From NCBI GenBank assembly GCA_028280505.1, contig JANQLO010000057.1, positions 1-57,589 of the forward strand: 57,589 nt of DNA, written 5' to 3'. This DNA is from Chromatiales bacterium. Lineage in GTDB: Bacteria; Pseudomonadota; Gammaproteobacteria; Chromatiales; Chromatiaceae. Numbering within the stretch: the first letter of the stretch is position 1; each line of letters starts with the position of its first letter. The notes beneath the pieces are model-generated. The model saw only the letters and a list, made by a program, of their open reading frames with translations, did not search any database and was not told the DNA's origin. Position numbers and translations under genes: made by a program. This document shows positions 7,348-16,592 of this stretch, piece after piece.

Positions 7348-8679
7348 TCAATCACCGCCGACCGTCATGCCGTTTATCAGCCAAGAACCGGTACGAATGC
7401 TGCCCGGAATATCGTTGTCGTTACCGATGCCGGCTAGCTTTTGATACATATCGCGCAGGTTGCCGGCTACGGTGATTTCCTCCACCGGATACTGAATCTC
7501 GCCGTTTTCTACCCAGAAGCCGGCTGCGCCACGCGAATAGTCGCCGGTGACCAAATTGGTGCCCTGGCCCATCAACTCGGTGACCACAATGCCACGATCC
7601 ATCTCGCGCAGCAGCTGTTCGAACGATTGGCCCGTGTCGCTGATGGTTGCGTTGCGCACACCGCCGGCACTGGCAGTACTTTGCAGGCCCAGCTTGCGTG
7701 CAGCGTAGCTATCCAAAAGGTAACCTTGGAGCACGCCGTCACTGACCAGTTCGCGATATTGTGTGGCGACACCTTCGTTGTCGAATGGCGCGCTGGCCGC
7801 GCCGCGCAGGCGCAGAGGGTCTTCGCTGATCTTGACCCAGTCGGGAAAGATCCGCTCACCGACTTGGTCCAATAGGAAAGTCGATTTGCGATAGACGGCG
7901 TGACCACGAATGGCGCCGAACAGACTACGGAGCAGACTTGGCGCGATATCCGCGCGGAACAACACCGGACATTCACGGGTTCCGAGCTTGCGGCCGTTCA
8001 ATCGGGCCAACGCGCGTTGTGCCGCACGTTCGCCGATGCTTGTCGGTGAGTCCAATTCATCGGGTAGGCGGCTGCTGTCGTACCAGTAGTCGCGTTGCAT
8101 GTCGTCGCCCTCCTGGGCGATCACGGCGCAACTCAGACTATGGCGCGTGGTCGGATAACCGCCGATGAAGCCATGGGTGTTGCCGTACACGAAGGCCGAG
8201 CGCTGAGTGTAAAGGGTCGCGCCTTCCGAGTTACTGATGCGTGTATCGATCGCGCGGGCGGCATCTTCGCAGTGGCGTGCGATCTCGGTCGCCTGGTCGG
8301 CGTCCAATTCCCACGGGTGGTAGAGATCAAGGTCGGCAATGTCTTTCGCCATTAGCTCGGGGTCGGCCAGACCCGCTGCCGGATCCTCCGAGGTATATTT
8401 GGCGATGCGGCACGCGGCCGCGACGCTCTCGCGTATGGCATCTGGGCGCAAGTCGGTGGTATTGGCCGAGCCCTTGCGATGGCCGAAGTACACAGTGATA
8501 CCGAGTCCGTTGTCACTGGTGTGTTCGATGGTCTCGGTCTCGCCCAGGCGGACGGTTACCGACAGGCCGGTTTGCGCCGAAACACCCGCCTCCGCAGTGT
8601 CTGCGCCCTGCTCACGAGCTTCTTTCAGCAGGTCGTCGACAACTTGTTTAAGGCGGGCTATCTGTTGTGGGTCGGTCAT
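7348..8679 (-). CDS. pmbA: Metalloprotease-like protein PmbA/TldE
   Basis: 443 residues. PmbA (TldE) forms a heterodimeric protease with TldD that trims unfolded peptides, CcdA antitoxin and microcin or RiPP leader peptides; PmbA is the non-metal subunit. Features seen: N-terminal MTDPQQIARLKQVVDDLL, the domain-1 patch GLGITVYFGHRKGSANTTDL, and the C-terminal region TGDYSRGAAGFWVENGEI followed by PVEEITVAGNL, the last matching the family's conserved end. It lies 27 bp downstream of tldD on the same strand, so the two subunits are made from one transcript. In several pseudomonads a yjgA gene separates them; here it does not. Confidence 0.95.
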   Translation of the reverse strand: MTDPQQIARLKQVVDDLLKEAREQGADTAEAGVSAQTGLSVTVRLGETETIEHTSDNGLGITVYFGHRKGSANTTDLRPDAIRESVAAACRIAKYTSEDPAAGLADPELMAKDIADLDLYHPWELDADQATEIARHCEDAARAIDTRISNSEGATLYTQRSAFVYGNTHGFIGGYPTTRHSLSCAVIAQEGDDMQRDYWYDSSRLPDELDSPTSIGERAAQRALARLNGRKLGTRECPVLFRADIAPSLLRSLFGAIRGHAVYRKSTFLLDQVGERIFPDWVKISEDPLRLRGAASAPFDNEGVATQYRELVSDGVLQGYLLDSYAARKLGLQSTASAGGVRNATISDTGQSFEQLLREMDRGIVVTELMGQGTNLVTGDYSRGAAGFWVENGEIQYPVEEITVAGNLRDMYQKLAGIGNDNDIPGSIRTGSWLINGMTVGGD

Positions 8680-8706
8680 GGATGCGTTATCTGTGTTCGT
8701 GTTGAA

Positions 8707-10149
8707 TTAGGCAGCGGTGCCGCCTACCGTCAATTGATCGATTTTCAGTGTCGGTTGACCAACCCCGACAGGTACGCTCTGGCCCTCTTTGCCGCAGGTG
8801 CCTACCCCGGTGTCCAGCGACAGATCGTCGCCGACCATGCTGATCCGGGTCATTACTTCGGGGCCGTTTCCAATCAAGGTGGCGCCTTTGACCGGATGAC
8901 TGATCTTGCCATTTTCGATTAAATAGGCTTCGTTGGCCGAAAACACGAATTTGCCCGAGGTGATGTCGACCTGGCCGCCGCCGAAATTGACCGCATACAG
9001 CCCGTGATCAACCGAAGCGATGATTTCTTCCGGATTGTGTTTGCCGGGCAGCATATAGGTGTTGGTCATGCGTGGCATGGGTAAATGCGCGTAGGATTCC
9101 CGCCGCCCGTTGCCGGTCGGTTCAACGCCCATGAGTCGAGCGTTCATGGTGTCCTGCATGTAGTTTTTAAGGATGCCGTTCTCAATGAGGACATTGTTTG
9201 CCGACGGCGTGCCTTCGTCGTCGATCGTGAGTGAGCCCCGCCGTCCCGGCAGTGTGCCGTCGTCGACCACGGTACATAGCGGCGAGGCCACTTGTTCGCC
9301 GATACGGCCGGAGAAGGCCGAGGTGCCTTTGCGATTGAAGTCGCCTTCGAGGCCATGGCCGACGGCCTCGTGCAGCAGTACGCCCGGCCAGCCGGGACCA
9401 AGCACCACCGGCAACATCCCGGCAGGTGCCGGTTGCGCTTCCAAATTAACCAGGGCCAAGCGGACCGCTTCTCGGGCGTAGCCCATGCCGCGGTCGTCTT
9501 CGAGGAAGTAGTCCAGCGGTTGGCGGGCGCCGCCGCCGGCGTGTCCTTGTTCCCGCTTACCGTCCTGCTCGACGATCACCTGCACGTTCATGCGGATCAA
9601 CGGGCGCACATCACCGCTGATGCGACCGGTATTGTCCATCACCAGGATGACGTCATGAGCTGCAACCAGGCTGACGATCACCTCCTTCACTCTCGGGTCG
9701 GCTGTCCGTGCCTCCGCGTCGGCGCGTCGCATCAACTCCAGTTTCTGGTCCTCGCGCAACGAGTCCAACGGGTTTATCGCCGGGTAGAGCATGGGCACCT
9801 GTGCGCCGGCGACCATCGCCTGGCGGCCATGCTGGCCGGCCTGGGCGATGGCGCGTGCGGCGCCGGCGGCATCGAGCAGGTGGCCCAGCTCAAGGCTGTC
9901 GGTATAGGCAAAGCCTGTTTTTTCGCCACTGATTGCGCGAAGACCGGCACCTTGTTCGATACTATGGCTACCCTCCTTGATGATGCCGTCTTCCAGTACC
10001 CAGGATTCCAGTCGGCTGTATTGGAAGTAGATGTCGGCCGCATCGACTCTGCGACTGAGCAGACGATCCATAACCCGGCCGAGTTGGATTTCGTCCAGGC
10101 CCGGGGTGTCGAGCAAGGTTGCGCGGGCAATCGTGTTGTTCTCGGTCAT
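8707..10149 (-). CDS. tldD: Metalloprotease TldD
   Basis: 480 residues, the zinc-bearing partner of PmbA. The metal-binding HExxxH motif is intact as HEAVGH (260-265), with the third ligand expected in the conserved C-terminal [12 protein letters not shown] region. The heterodimer degrades extended peptides inside a closed chamber. Start ATG at 10149 is preceded by GAGGA. The gene lies 34 bp downstream of the nitrilase-family gene and just upstream of pmbA, matching the conserved rng-yhdP-(nit)-tldD order. Length equals E. coli TldD (481). Confidence 0.97.
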   Translation of the reverse strand: MTENNTIARATLLDTPGLDEIQLGRVMDRLLSRRVDAADIYFQYSRLESWVLEDGIIKEGSHSIEQGAGLRAISGEKTGFAYTDSLELGHLLDAAGAARAIAQAGQHGRQAMVAGAQVPMLYPAINPLDSLREDQKLELMRRADAEARTADPRVKEVIVSLVAAHDVILVMDNTGRISGDVRPLIRMNVQVIVEQDGKREQGHAGGGARQPLDYFLEDDRGMGYAREAVRLALVNLEAQPAPAGMLPVVLGPGWPGVLLHEAVGHGLEGDFNRKGTSAFSGRIGEQVASPLCTVVDDGTLPGRRGSLTIDDEGTPSANNVLIENGILKNYMQDTMNARLMGVEPTGNGRRESYAHLPMPRMTNTYMLPGKHNPEEIIASVDHGLYAVNFGGGQVDITSGKFVFSANEAYLIENGKISHPVKGATLIGNGPEVMTRISMVGDDLSLDTGVGTCGKEGQSVPVGVGQPTLKIDQLTVGGTAA

Positions 10150-10183
10150 GTTAAATGTCCTCGCGTCCGGCGTCGGTCATCGT

Positions 10184-11026
10184 TCAACGGCAGTGCAGAC
10201 GGCGATGATCCAGGCAGGGGAAATTACGCCTTGTGGTGTGCTGAAAGTCCGGATCGATTTCCGCGCTTATGAAGCCGTTGCCGCGAGGCCGTTCGGCCAG
10301 CTTGGTACCCCATGGGTCGACGATCATACTGTGGCCGTAGGTTTGCCGACTGGCGATATGGAAGCCGCCTTGTGCGGCGGCGACAACATAACAGAGGTTC
10401 TCGATCGCGCGCGCTCTTATCAGGATTTCCCAGTGGGCATTGCCGGTAATCGCCGTGAAGGCCGCGGGCAGAGTGATGACCTCCACGCCACGGTCGATCA
10501 TTGCGCGATACAGTTCGGGAAAACGCAAATCGTAACAGACTGAGATGCCAAGACGCCCGACCGGACTATCGATAACCATGACTCGGTCGCCCGGTTCGAT
10601 GCTTTCGGACTCGACGAACTGTTCGTCGCTTTCGATCAGATTGACGTCGAACAGGTGTTGTTTGTCGTAGCGAGCGACCTGGCGTCCTTTTTGATCGTAA
10701 ACGGTGCAGGCGGCGCGCCATTTGGCGGCATCGTCAGCCTCCAAAGGTATGGTGCCGCCGACCAACCAAACATCCAATCGCTTGGCCAACTGCGAGAGAA
10801 AGGCCTGCAATGGACCGTCACCGGGAATCTCGCGCAGCGCATTGGCGTCATTGCAGTTGTGACCCATGAAGGCAAAGTTTTCCGGTAAGACGATCAATGC
10901 GGCGCCTTCTTTGGCCGCGGCTTCTGCCAGGCGCTCCGTTTCGAGCAGATTGGCGTTCACGTTATTGCCGGAGGCCAATTGAATAGCGGCGACTTTTTTC
11001 TTTGTGTGCTTCATCGTTGTCTGCAT
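10184..11026 (-). CDS. Carbon-nitrogen hydrolase, probable deaminated glutathione amidase (Nit1/YbeM type)
   Basis: 280 residues. The nitrilase catalytic triad is visible: Glu49 in LPENF, Lys122 in YDKQHLF and Cys164 in SVCYDLRFPELY. The DLRFPELYR stretch and the length fit the Nit1 group, which hydrolyses deaminated glutathione, a side product of transaminases, to alpha-ketoglutarate and cysteinylglycine. An omega-amidase or another nitrilase-branch role cannot be excluded. AGGGTGA lies just before the ATG at 11026; a second ATG four codons in is possible. Located between yhdP and tldD as in pseudomonads. Cytosolic. Confidence 0.88.
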   Translation of the reverse strand: MQTTMKHTKKKVAAIQLASGNNVNANLLETERLAEAAAKEGAALIVLPENFAFMGHNCNDANALREIPGDGPLQAFLSQLAKRLDVWLVGGTIPLEADDAAKWRAACTVYDQKGRQVARYDKQHLFDVNLIESDEQFVESESIEPGDRVMVIDSPVGRLGISVCYDLRFPELYRAMIDRGVEVITLPAAFTAITGNAHWEILIRARAIENLCYVVAAAQGGFHIASRQTYGHSMIVDPWGTKLAERPRGNGFISAEIDPDFQHTTRRNFPCLDHRRLHCR

Positions 11027-11040
11027 CTGTCACCCTATAG

Positions 11041-11277
11041 TCAGGGTCGTGTCCGTTCGGTTTCATCCAATTGGCCGGTAAATCCCAAGCCTTCGGGCAA
11101 TGCACGTGTATCCATCAGCAAGGAACACGGATTTGCTGCCCCTATGGCCACTCTAATGGTTGCGGCCTCGCGCGCAAAGCCCATAAACGTACTGAATTCG
11201 GTTGCATCAGCGAGGGTATTTTCAGCACGTGCCCCTACTTTTTGATTTCTCACGGTTCTTCGCGAATCGCTAGACAT
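11041..11277 (-). CDS. Possible small protein, 78 aa, between yhdP and nit1
   Basis: ATG at 11275-11277 lies four bases beyond the yhdP stop, with TAGGGG just upstream, and the stop lies 14 bp before the nit1 start. It would fit the operon exactly. The product (MSSDSRRTVRNQK...) has no signal, no membrane helix and a single Cys. Codon choice is less GC-biased at third positions than in the flanking genes, and I do not recognise it. It may be a lineage-specific gene, decayed sequence, or just spacer that happens to be open. Confidence 0.35.
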   Translation of the reverse strand: MSSDSRRTVRNQKVGARAENTLADATEFSTFMGFAREAATIRVAIGAANPCSLLMDTRALPEGLGFTGQLDETERTRP

Positions 11278-11281
11278 GCCC

Positions 11282-14200
11282 CTAGTCTTCGCTGCTCGGC
11301 AGAACGTCCTCGTGTGGTTTTCCATTTTTGAACACATCGAGCAAACGGCGTAAGGGATTCGCATTCGTCGTCTTTTCGGAATCGTCGGTGGCCGGTTTTG
11401 TAGGTGATTCCGAGGCTGGCGACGATGTGTCGGGTTTGGGGCCTGCTTGTGTGGCGGCATCGTCGGTTTCAGGTGTGTTTTCGGTTTGCGCCCCCGTGGT
11501 CGTGTCTGCCGGGTCGACTTGGGCGCCGGTCAACGGTCGCAGGATTTTCGACAGTGTGCCGCCGGAGTTGAGTTGCTTGACTTCGGGGTCAGTCCATGGG
11601 CCTTGCACGCTATATTCGAAGCGATTGATATTGTCGACCTCGTCGCTCATGACGCGTTGTGCGACCAGTACGGCAACGCCGGCAATCGGCCCGCCGGCCA
11701 ACGTGCTGGCGATCGGCAAGGTTGCATCGAGATTCGGGGTGACCTTGACCGTTTGATCCAGGGTGCGTGCGGTGAGGTCGGTGTCGCCTGCGAGGTCGAT
11801 ACGACCGGTCGGCCCAAGTACCACTAAATTGTTCGTTTTGGCAGTCCCTTCGGCGAAGGTGAAGTCACCTTTGATACTGTCGAAACTGTACCCTTTTTTG
11901 TAGAAATCGCTGAAGTCCAGGCGCAGTCGTCGCGTCAGGGCGTTCAGGTTCAGCAGACCGACCACGCGGGTGACGCCGGGGTCGAGCTCGACCAGGCGGC
12001 CGGCACCGATATTCAAGCTGATGGTGCCGTCAAGCGTCGCCCGATGCAGTTGTGACGGGTCACCCGGCCAACCGAGTTTGAAACCGATACTGCCGCCGGT
12101 GTCTTCAAGCTGCCGCGAGTAGCCCATGTCGACCAGCAGGTTGCCGAGGTCTTCGGCGCCGATTGTGCCGCTCAAACCGCTCCTGCTGCCGCTGTCCGAG
12201 TGAGTCCACTTACCGCTGGCGTCGAGTTCGAGTTGGCCGCCGTTGAGCGTGAAGCGCGTCAGGCGAAGCCCCGCCACGTCGTGCTGCGCGGTTAGCTGCA
12301 ATCGACCGAGTTCGGCTTCGTTGATCGCCAGTGCTTCAATGGTCAGGTTCAGGCCCGGCAGGCTGTGCGGGTCCGGGCCTGCGGTGGGGTCTGGTACCGG
12401 AGATGATGTGTCGTCTTCATCCGGCGGCAGATGTAGCGTGAGTCTTTGCAGCGCGATTCGGGCGTCACCGGCCTCGGCATGTTCCGGTATGTCGAAAGTG
12501 CCGCTCACATCGGGTGCGTTGATTTGCCCCTGCCATCGGCGTCCGTCCCGCAAGGCCGTCAGATGCAGCTGTTCGTAGGCGATGTCGCCAGCCGTCAGGC
12601 GGTTGATATCCAAGTCCAACGACACGTTGCCGGATGTGTTTTCCGGATTGCCGCCGAGGGCCGACAGGCGGTCGGCCCAGGCAGCGACATCGACTTCATC
12701 GAGCCGACCGCGAACACGTATCCCGGGGGTATCGCCCAGGCTTGCTCGATCATCTCCGAGCACCAGGTCCACACGGTTACCCGCGCCGTCGAAGCGGGCT
12801 GTCAACTGCTTGCCGTAACGCAGGCTGCCGAGCGCATCGTCACTATCGAGCGGCATTTTCAGGGCGAGTTCGGTGCGATTCTTGGCCGATTTGCCGAACG
12901 GCGGCGGCAAATCAACGCGCATGCCTTTCAGGTTACTTCTAACCGCAAGCATGGTGGGACTTCCTGCCGGTGCGCTGCCGGGAGGGATTTCGACGTCGAT
13001 GACGAAATTCGAACTGCCCGATGCGAGCGTCAATGGCAGGGTCGGCAACTGCTTGGCAATGGCGGCCTTATCCAGGCGGGCTTTTGCGCGCACTCGCGTT
13101 GTCCCGTCCGGCAGTGGCGATACATCGACCAGCACGGGCGCACCCATGGCGTGTGCTTTGATTTCTTTGGCGAATAAGCCGTCGAGGTCGAAAGCGAGTT
13201 CGCCGTCGATTTTTTCGAGGGCGAAGTCCCAGCCCGGCAGTGCCAAACCGGCCTGTTCGAATCCGAGCCGGCCGTCTAATGCATATTCGCCGTAATCGCC
13301 CAGGGGCACGGTAAAATCCAGCGTCAGGCTCGAGTTGCCCTCGGCCGCCAGGCCTTCGGCAAAACGCCCGAAACGTTCACGCAAAGCCTCCTCTTGCAGC
13401 ACTTGTAGGGTATTGGTTAACGGGCCGTCGAGCCGTCCGCGGATATCGATCGGCGAGACCGGGTCGAGGCGACTGATGTGCGCACTCAAGCGGTTGATTT
13501 CGCTGCTGTAAATTTGGCCTTTACGGGCGGTGATGTCGAGCTGGTTACCATGGAACTTCAGGTATGCGTCGAGGTTGTCGATCTTTGGCCAGCCGGTGTG
13601 ATAGTCGAGCTCGACGTCTACGGTATCGAATACGACTTGAAAACTCCCGTTGCGGCTGTTTTCGAAAGCGAAGTCGTCGACCGGGCCGTACATCAGCGCA
13701 CTGCCGGACGTGATTCGGCCCGACAGGATGGAGCGATCAAGCCAGGCGACCAGTTCCTTGCCCATAATGCCGGCAGGGTAGTACAACGATGCATGGCCGG
13801 CATCGCCATTGCTGAAGTCGGTCTGCAAATCGATGTGCAATGGCCGGCCGGGGTCTTGCTTCAGTACTAGGCGGGTGATGGCGCTGAGATGCGGCGTCAC
13901 CGCGGTGAGGGCATCGGTACGCACCGACCAGTTTTCTTTACCCCGGCTGACCAGGTCGAGCTGTCCGCTGAGCCGCGACAGGGCGAGTGGATGACGGAAC
14001 AGGCCGGTGAAGCTCAGTTTGCTGTCTCGGCTGTCGAGGTTGAGCTGCAAGTGGTTTTGCTGGCCGTGCAGATGGCCGCTGAGATTTTGAATGCCGGGAA
14101 TGTCTTCCCAGGGTTGGATTTCCAGGCCCGCGAAGCGGGTGTGCACGCGCCACGTGCTGTGTTGTCCGTTGAGCTCAGCGGTGACGCGGAGATCATGCAG

Positions 14201-15412
14201 TTCACCGGCGGGCTTGAGGGTGCCGAGCGTTTGTGCGATATCGGCCGAAGGCGGACGAAGCAACAAAAAGCGGTTCAGACCATCGAGGCCAAGGTAGTCC
14301 GTGGCCAAATCGAGCTGCCGGGTGCCGGTGTCGTCCGTGCTCAACGTGGCGGCGAGATTGCCCGTCGGCCAGGTGTGGTCGCCGAAGTCGAGTTGCAGCC
14401 GGTGTACGTCGAGGTGCAAACCGGTCGGTGTGCGTTGTAGTCTGAATCTTCCTCCAGCGTGGGTCAGTTCGAGAGTCTCCGCGCCTTCGGCGCGTCCGTG
14501 CAAGTCCAAATCATGCAGATGCAATTCGCCGTCGGCCGCCACCAAGTTCGCATTTTCCCAGCGGCTCCAGGATTCGAGATCGACGGTCAATTGGCGCAGG
14601 GCATAGTCCGATGGGAGAAAAGGACCAATAAGCTGTGCGACCGACAGATTGTCGAGCTTGAGGTAGGTCTCGCCCCGCCATTGGGTGGTCCATAAATAAC
14701 CTTTGAGTTGCGCCGCGAGGTCGATCTTGCCCGACGCCGAATTCAGTTGCGCGCGCAATTGCAGGTGATCACCGTTGCGATCGAGCGCGACGGCTATTTG
14801 GTCGAGAACCAATGGCGGCTTACCGCTCTTGAGATCCGTCCAAACCAATCGGGTGTTGAGCAGGCGCAAATGGCTGGGTAGCGTCGGCGATGCATTGTCG
14901 TTATCCGTGGCGAGGTTGATTGCACCCAGGCCTTCCAGATGCAGCTGTCCGTTGGGTTCGCGCACGGCCGCGAGTTGCAAACCGTCGACGGTCAGGCGCA
15001 GCGCAGCCATGAGTGACCCGCCGAAAATGCCACTCGGTTCGATCTCGACCACGGCATGTTCGACCGACAGCGATTCGACGCCTGTTCCGACCGTCATCCG
15101 ATCAATCTCGATCAGCGGACCAAAACCATACCACCGCGCATTCAAAGCACCGATCTGTACGGGTGCGCCAAGATGCTCCGCTAGCATCTCGGCCAGGCTG
15201 TCACGGTAATTGCTCAGCAGCGGCGTGGCGGCTTGCACCAGCAAGGCCAGCAGGCCCCAGCTGATGATGATGGTGGCCAGTAATCGTTTAAGAATGCGCA
15301 ATCGGTTTTCCTGGTGCGGCAAGCGTCCGCGCCTTGGCGAAGGGCGGTTCGGCTCGTTACTAACTTCGGTTATATCAAGATTTAGGTCCGAACTATGCCA
15401 GTTCGGCGGCAA
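11282..15412 (-). CDS. yhdP: AsmA-like envelope protein YhdP (phospholipid transport)
   Basis: 1376 residues. An N-terminal transmembrane helix (about 47-65, ATIIISWGLLALLVQAA) anchors a very long periplasmic part built from repetitive beta-strand units, typical of the AsmA/TamB/YhdP bridge proteins that carry phospholipids to the outer membrane. The C-terminal AsmA-like core (about 1000-1290) is followed by a low-complexity Thr/Pro/Glu/Ser tail of about 75 residues, not found in E. coli YhdP (1266 aa). No ATG exists upstream of the membrane helix: the frame opens right after a TAA and the first start is TTG at 15412, with further TTGs at codons 31 and 38. The rng-yhdP-tldD order is kept, though a 4-kb insert separates it from rng. 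Confidence 0.93.
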   Translation of the reverse strand: MPPNWHSSDLNLDITEVSNEPNRPSPRRGRLPHQENRLRILKRLLATIIISWGLLALLVQAATPLLSNYRDSLAEMLAEHLGAPVQIGALNARWYGFGPLIEIDRMTVGTGVESLSVEHAVVEIEPSGIFGGSLMAALRLTVDGLQLAAVREPNGQLHLEGLGAINLATDNDNASPTLPSHLRLLNTRLVWTDLKSGKPPLVLDQIAVALDRNGDHLQLRAQLNSASGKIDLAAQLKGYLWTTQWRGETYLKLDNLSVAQLIGPFLPSDYALRQLTVDLESWSRWENANLVAADGELHLHDLDLHGRAEGAETLELTHAGGRFRLQRTPTGLHLDVHRLQLDFGDHTWPTGNLAATLSTDDTGTRQLDLATDYLGLDGLNRFLLLRPPSADIAQTLGTLKPAGELHDLRVTAELNGQHSTWRVHTRFAGLEIQPWEDIPGIQNLSGHLHGQQNHLQLNLDSRDSKLSFTGLFRHPLALSRLSGQLDLVSRGKENWSVRTDALTAVTPHLSAITRLVLKQDPGRPLHIDLQTDFSNGDAGHASLYYPAGIMGKELVAWLDRSILSGRITSGSALMYGPVDDFAFENSRNGSFQVVFDTVDVELDYHTGWPKIDNLDAYLKFHGNQLDITARKGQIYSSEINRLSAHISRLDPVSPIDIRGRLDGPLTNTLQVLQEEALRERFGRFAEGLAAEGNSSLTLDFTVPLGDYGEYALDGRLGFEQAGLALPGWDFALEKIDGELAFDLDGLFAKEIKAHAMGAPVLVDVSPLPDGTTRVRAKARLDKAAIAKQLPTLPLTLASGSSNFVIDVEIPPGSAPAGSPTMLAVRSNLKGMRVDLPPPFGKSAKNRTELALKMPLDSDDALGSLRYGKQLTARFDGAGNRVDLVLGDDRASLGDTPGIRVRGRLDEVDVAAWADRLSALGGNPENTSGNVSLDLDINRLTAGDIAYEQLHLTALRDGRRWQGQINAPDVSGTFDIPEHAEAGDARIALQRLTLHLPPDEDDTSSPVPDPTAGPDPHSLPGLNLTIEALAINEAELGRLQLTAQHDVAGLRLTRFTLNGGQLELDASGKWTHSDSGSRSGLSGTIGAEDLGNLLVDMGYSRQLEDTGGSIGFKLGWPGDPSQLHRATLDGTISLNIGAGRLVELDPGVTRVVGLLNLNALTRRLRLDFSDFYKKGYSFDSIKGDFTFAEGTAKTNNLVVLGPTGRIDLAGDTDLTARTLDQTVKVTPNLDATLPIASTLAGGPIAGVAVLVAQRVMSDEVDNINRFEYSVQGPWTDPEVKQLNSGGTLSKILRPLTGAQVDPADTTTGAQTENTPETDDAATQAGPKPDTSSPASESPTKPATDDSEKTTNANPLRRLLDVFKNGKPHEDVLPSSED

Positions 15413-15593
15413 TATGTGATTTTATGCCGCATTCTCATGAGCGACATCGCGATGTATCATTCGACACAGCCTTAAGGTGCATGTTCCTCAGCCGCTACTA
15501 AGTTATGAGACGCATGGACGCCGGTTGGCGGCCGGATTGCTGCGATTTATCGTTGCTAATGCCGCTGAAGCCCAAATATTCGGCGTCAAAAAC

Positions 15594-16592
15594 ATGAGCC
15601 AGCTCAATAAAATGCGTTTGCAGCCGCCAATGAAGGCTATGGTGTCGCGTGCTGTCTTGTTGTCGATCGTCCTGTTGTCCGTCTGCCTGGTAGGTCTGAC
15701 TGCAAACGCAAAGGAGCCGGTTGCGCCTCTGCCTGAGGTTTTGTCTCTGGACCCCGCAAAGGTGCGTCTGGGTCGTGAACTATTCTTCGATCCGCGCTTG
15801 TCGCGCGACAACAGCGTATCCTGCGCGAGTTGCCACGATCTCACGGCCGGTGGAGATGACCGTCGTCGGTATTCGATCGGTATCGATGGCCAGGTTGGTG
15901 TGGTCAACACGCCGACGGTACTCAACAGCGGTTACGATTTCCGACAGTTCTGGGATGGTCGCGCGGCATCGCTCGAGGAGCAGGCCGCCGGGCCTATCCA
16001 TAATCCGATCGAGATGGATTCGAACTGGTCACAGGTGCTTGCAAAACTCGAATCCGATGCTGCCGTCGTTGCGGCATTCAAGGATATCTATCCGGGTGGC
16101 CTGACGGCGGAAACGGTCGCCGACAGTATCGCCGAGTTTCAGCGCTCGTTGGTGACGCCGGCGCCTTTCGACCGCTATTTGCGTGGTGACGAAGTTGCGG
16201 TGTCGAGTCTCGCAAAGCGTGGGTTTCAGCTATTCAAGCGATATGGCTGCGTGTCCTGTCATCAGGGTCGCAACATCGGCGGTAACATGTACCAGCGGTT
16301 TGGGGTCTTTGGTGACTACTTCGCCGATCGAGGGGGGGGCTCATCCGCTGACTATGGGCGATTCAACGTCACCGGCCGGGAAAGCGATCGCTATGTGTTC
16401 AAAGTCCCGAGCTTGCGCAACGTTGATATCACCTCACCTTATTTTCATGATGGCAGCGTGGCGACCCTGCGTAGGGCTGTTCGGGTCATGGCGCGCTATC
16501 AGCTCGGTGTCGAGGTGCCATCCGCCGATCTCGATGCCCTGGTTGCCTTTCTTCAGTCGTTGACCGGTACGCCCTTGGGTGTCGAACAGTGA
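15594..16592 (+). CDS. Di-heme cytochrome c peroxidase (MauG/CcpA family), periplasmic
   Basis: About 332 residues from the ATG at 15594; the open frame begins at a GTG at 15477, and ATGs at 15630 or 15639 would also leave a good signal peptide (AVLLSIVLLSVCLVGLTANA, cut after ANA). Two CxxCH heme sites: CASCH soon after the mature N-terminus and CVSCH mid-protein. LGRELFFDPRLSRDNSVSC, NTPTVLNSGYDFRQFWDGR and YFHDGSVATLRRAV are family signatures. Such enzymes reduce H2O2 with electrons from small cytochromes, or in the MauG branch carry out protein oxidation. Its stop overlaps the GTG start of a c-di-GMP protein by four bases. It is divergent from yhdP, and the 180 bp upstream presumably holds its promoter. 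Confidence 0.92.
   Translation: MSQLNKMRLQPPMKAMVSRAVLLSIVLLSVCLVGLTANAKEPVAPLPEVLSLDPAKVRLGRELFFDPRLSRDNSVSCASCHDLTAGGDDRRRYSIGIDGQVGVVNTPTVLNSGYDFRQFWDGRAASLEEQAAGPIHNPIEMDSNWSQVLAKLESDAAVVAAFKDIYPGGLTAETVADSIAEFQRSLVTPAPFDRYLRGDEVAVSSLAKRGFQLFKRYGCVSCHQGRNIGGNMYQRFGVFGDYFADRGGGSSADYGRFNVTGRESDRYVFKVPSLRNVDITSPYFHDGSVATLRRAVRVMARYQLGVEVPSADLDALVAFLQSLTGTPLGVEQ

Noticed and set aside
9292-10272. 326-codon plus-strand frame over tldD
   Set aside because: Antisense shadow; it overlaps TldD with intact HExxxH and even runs into nit1.
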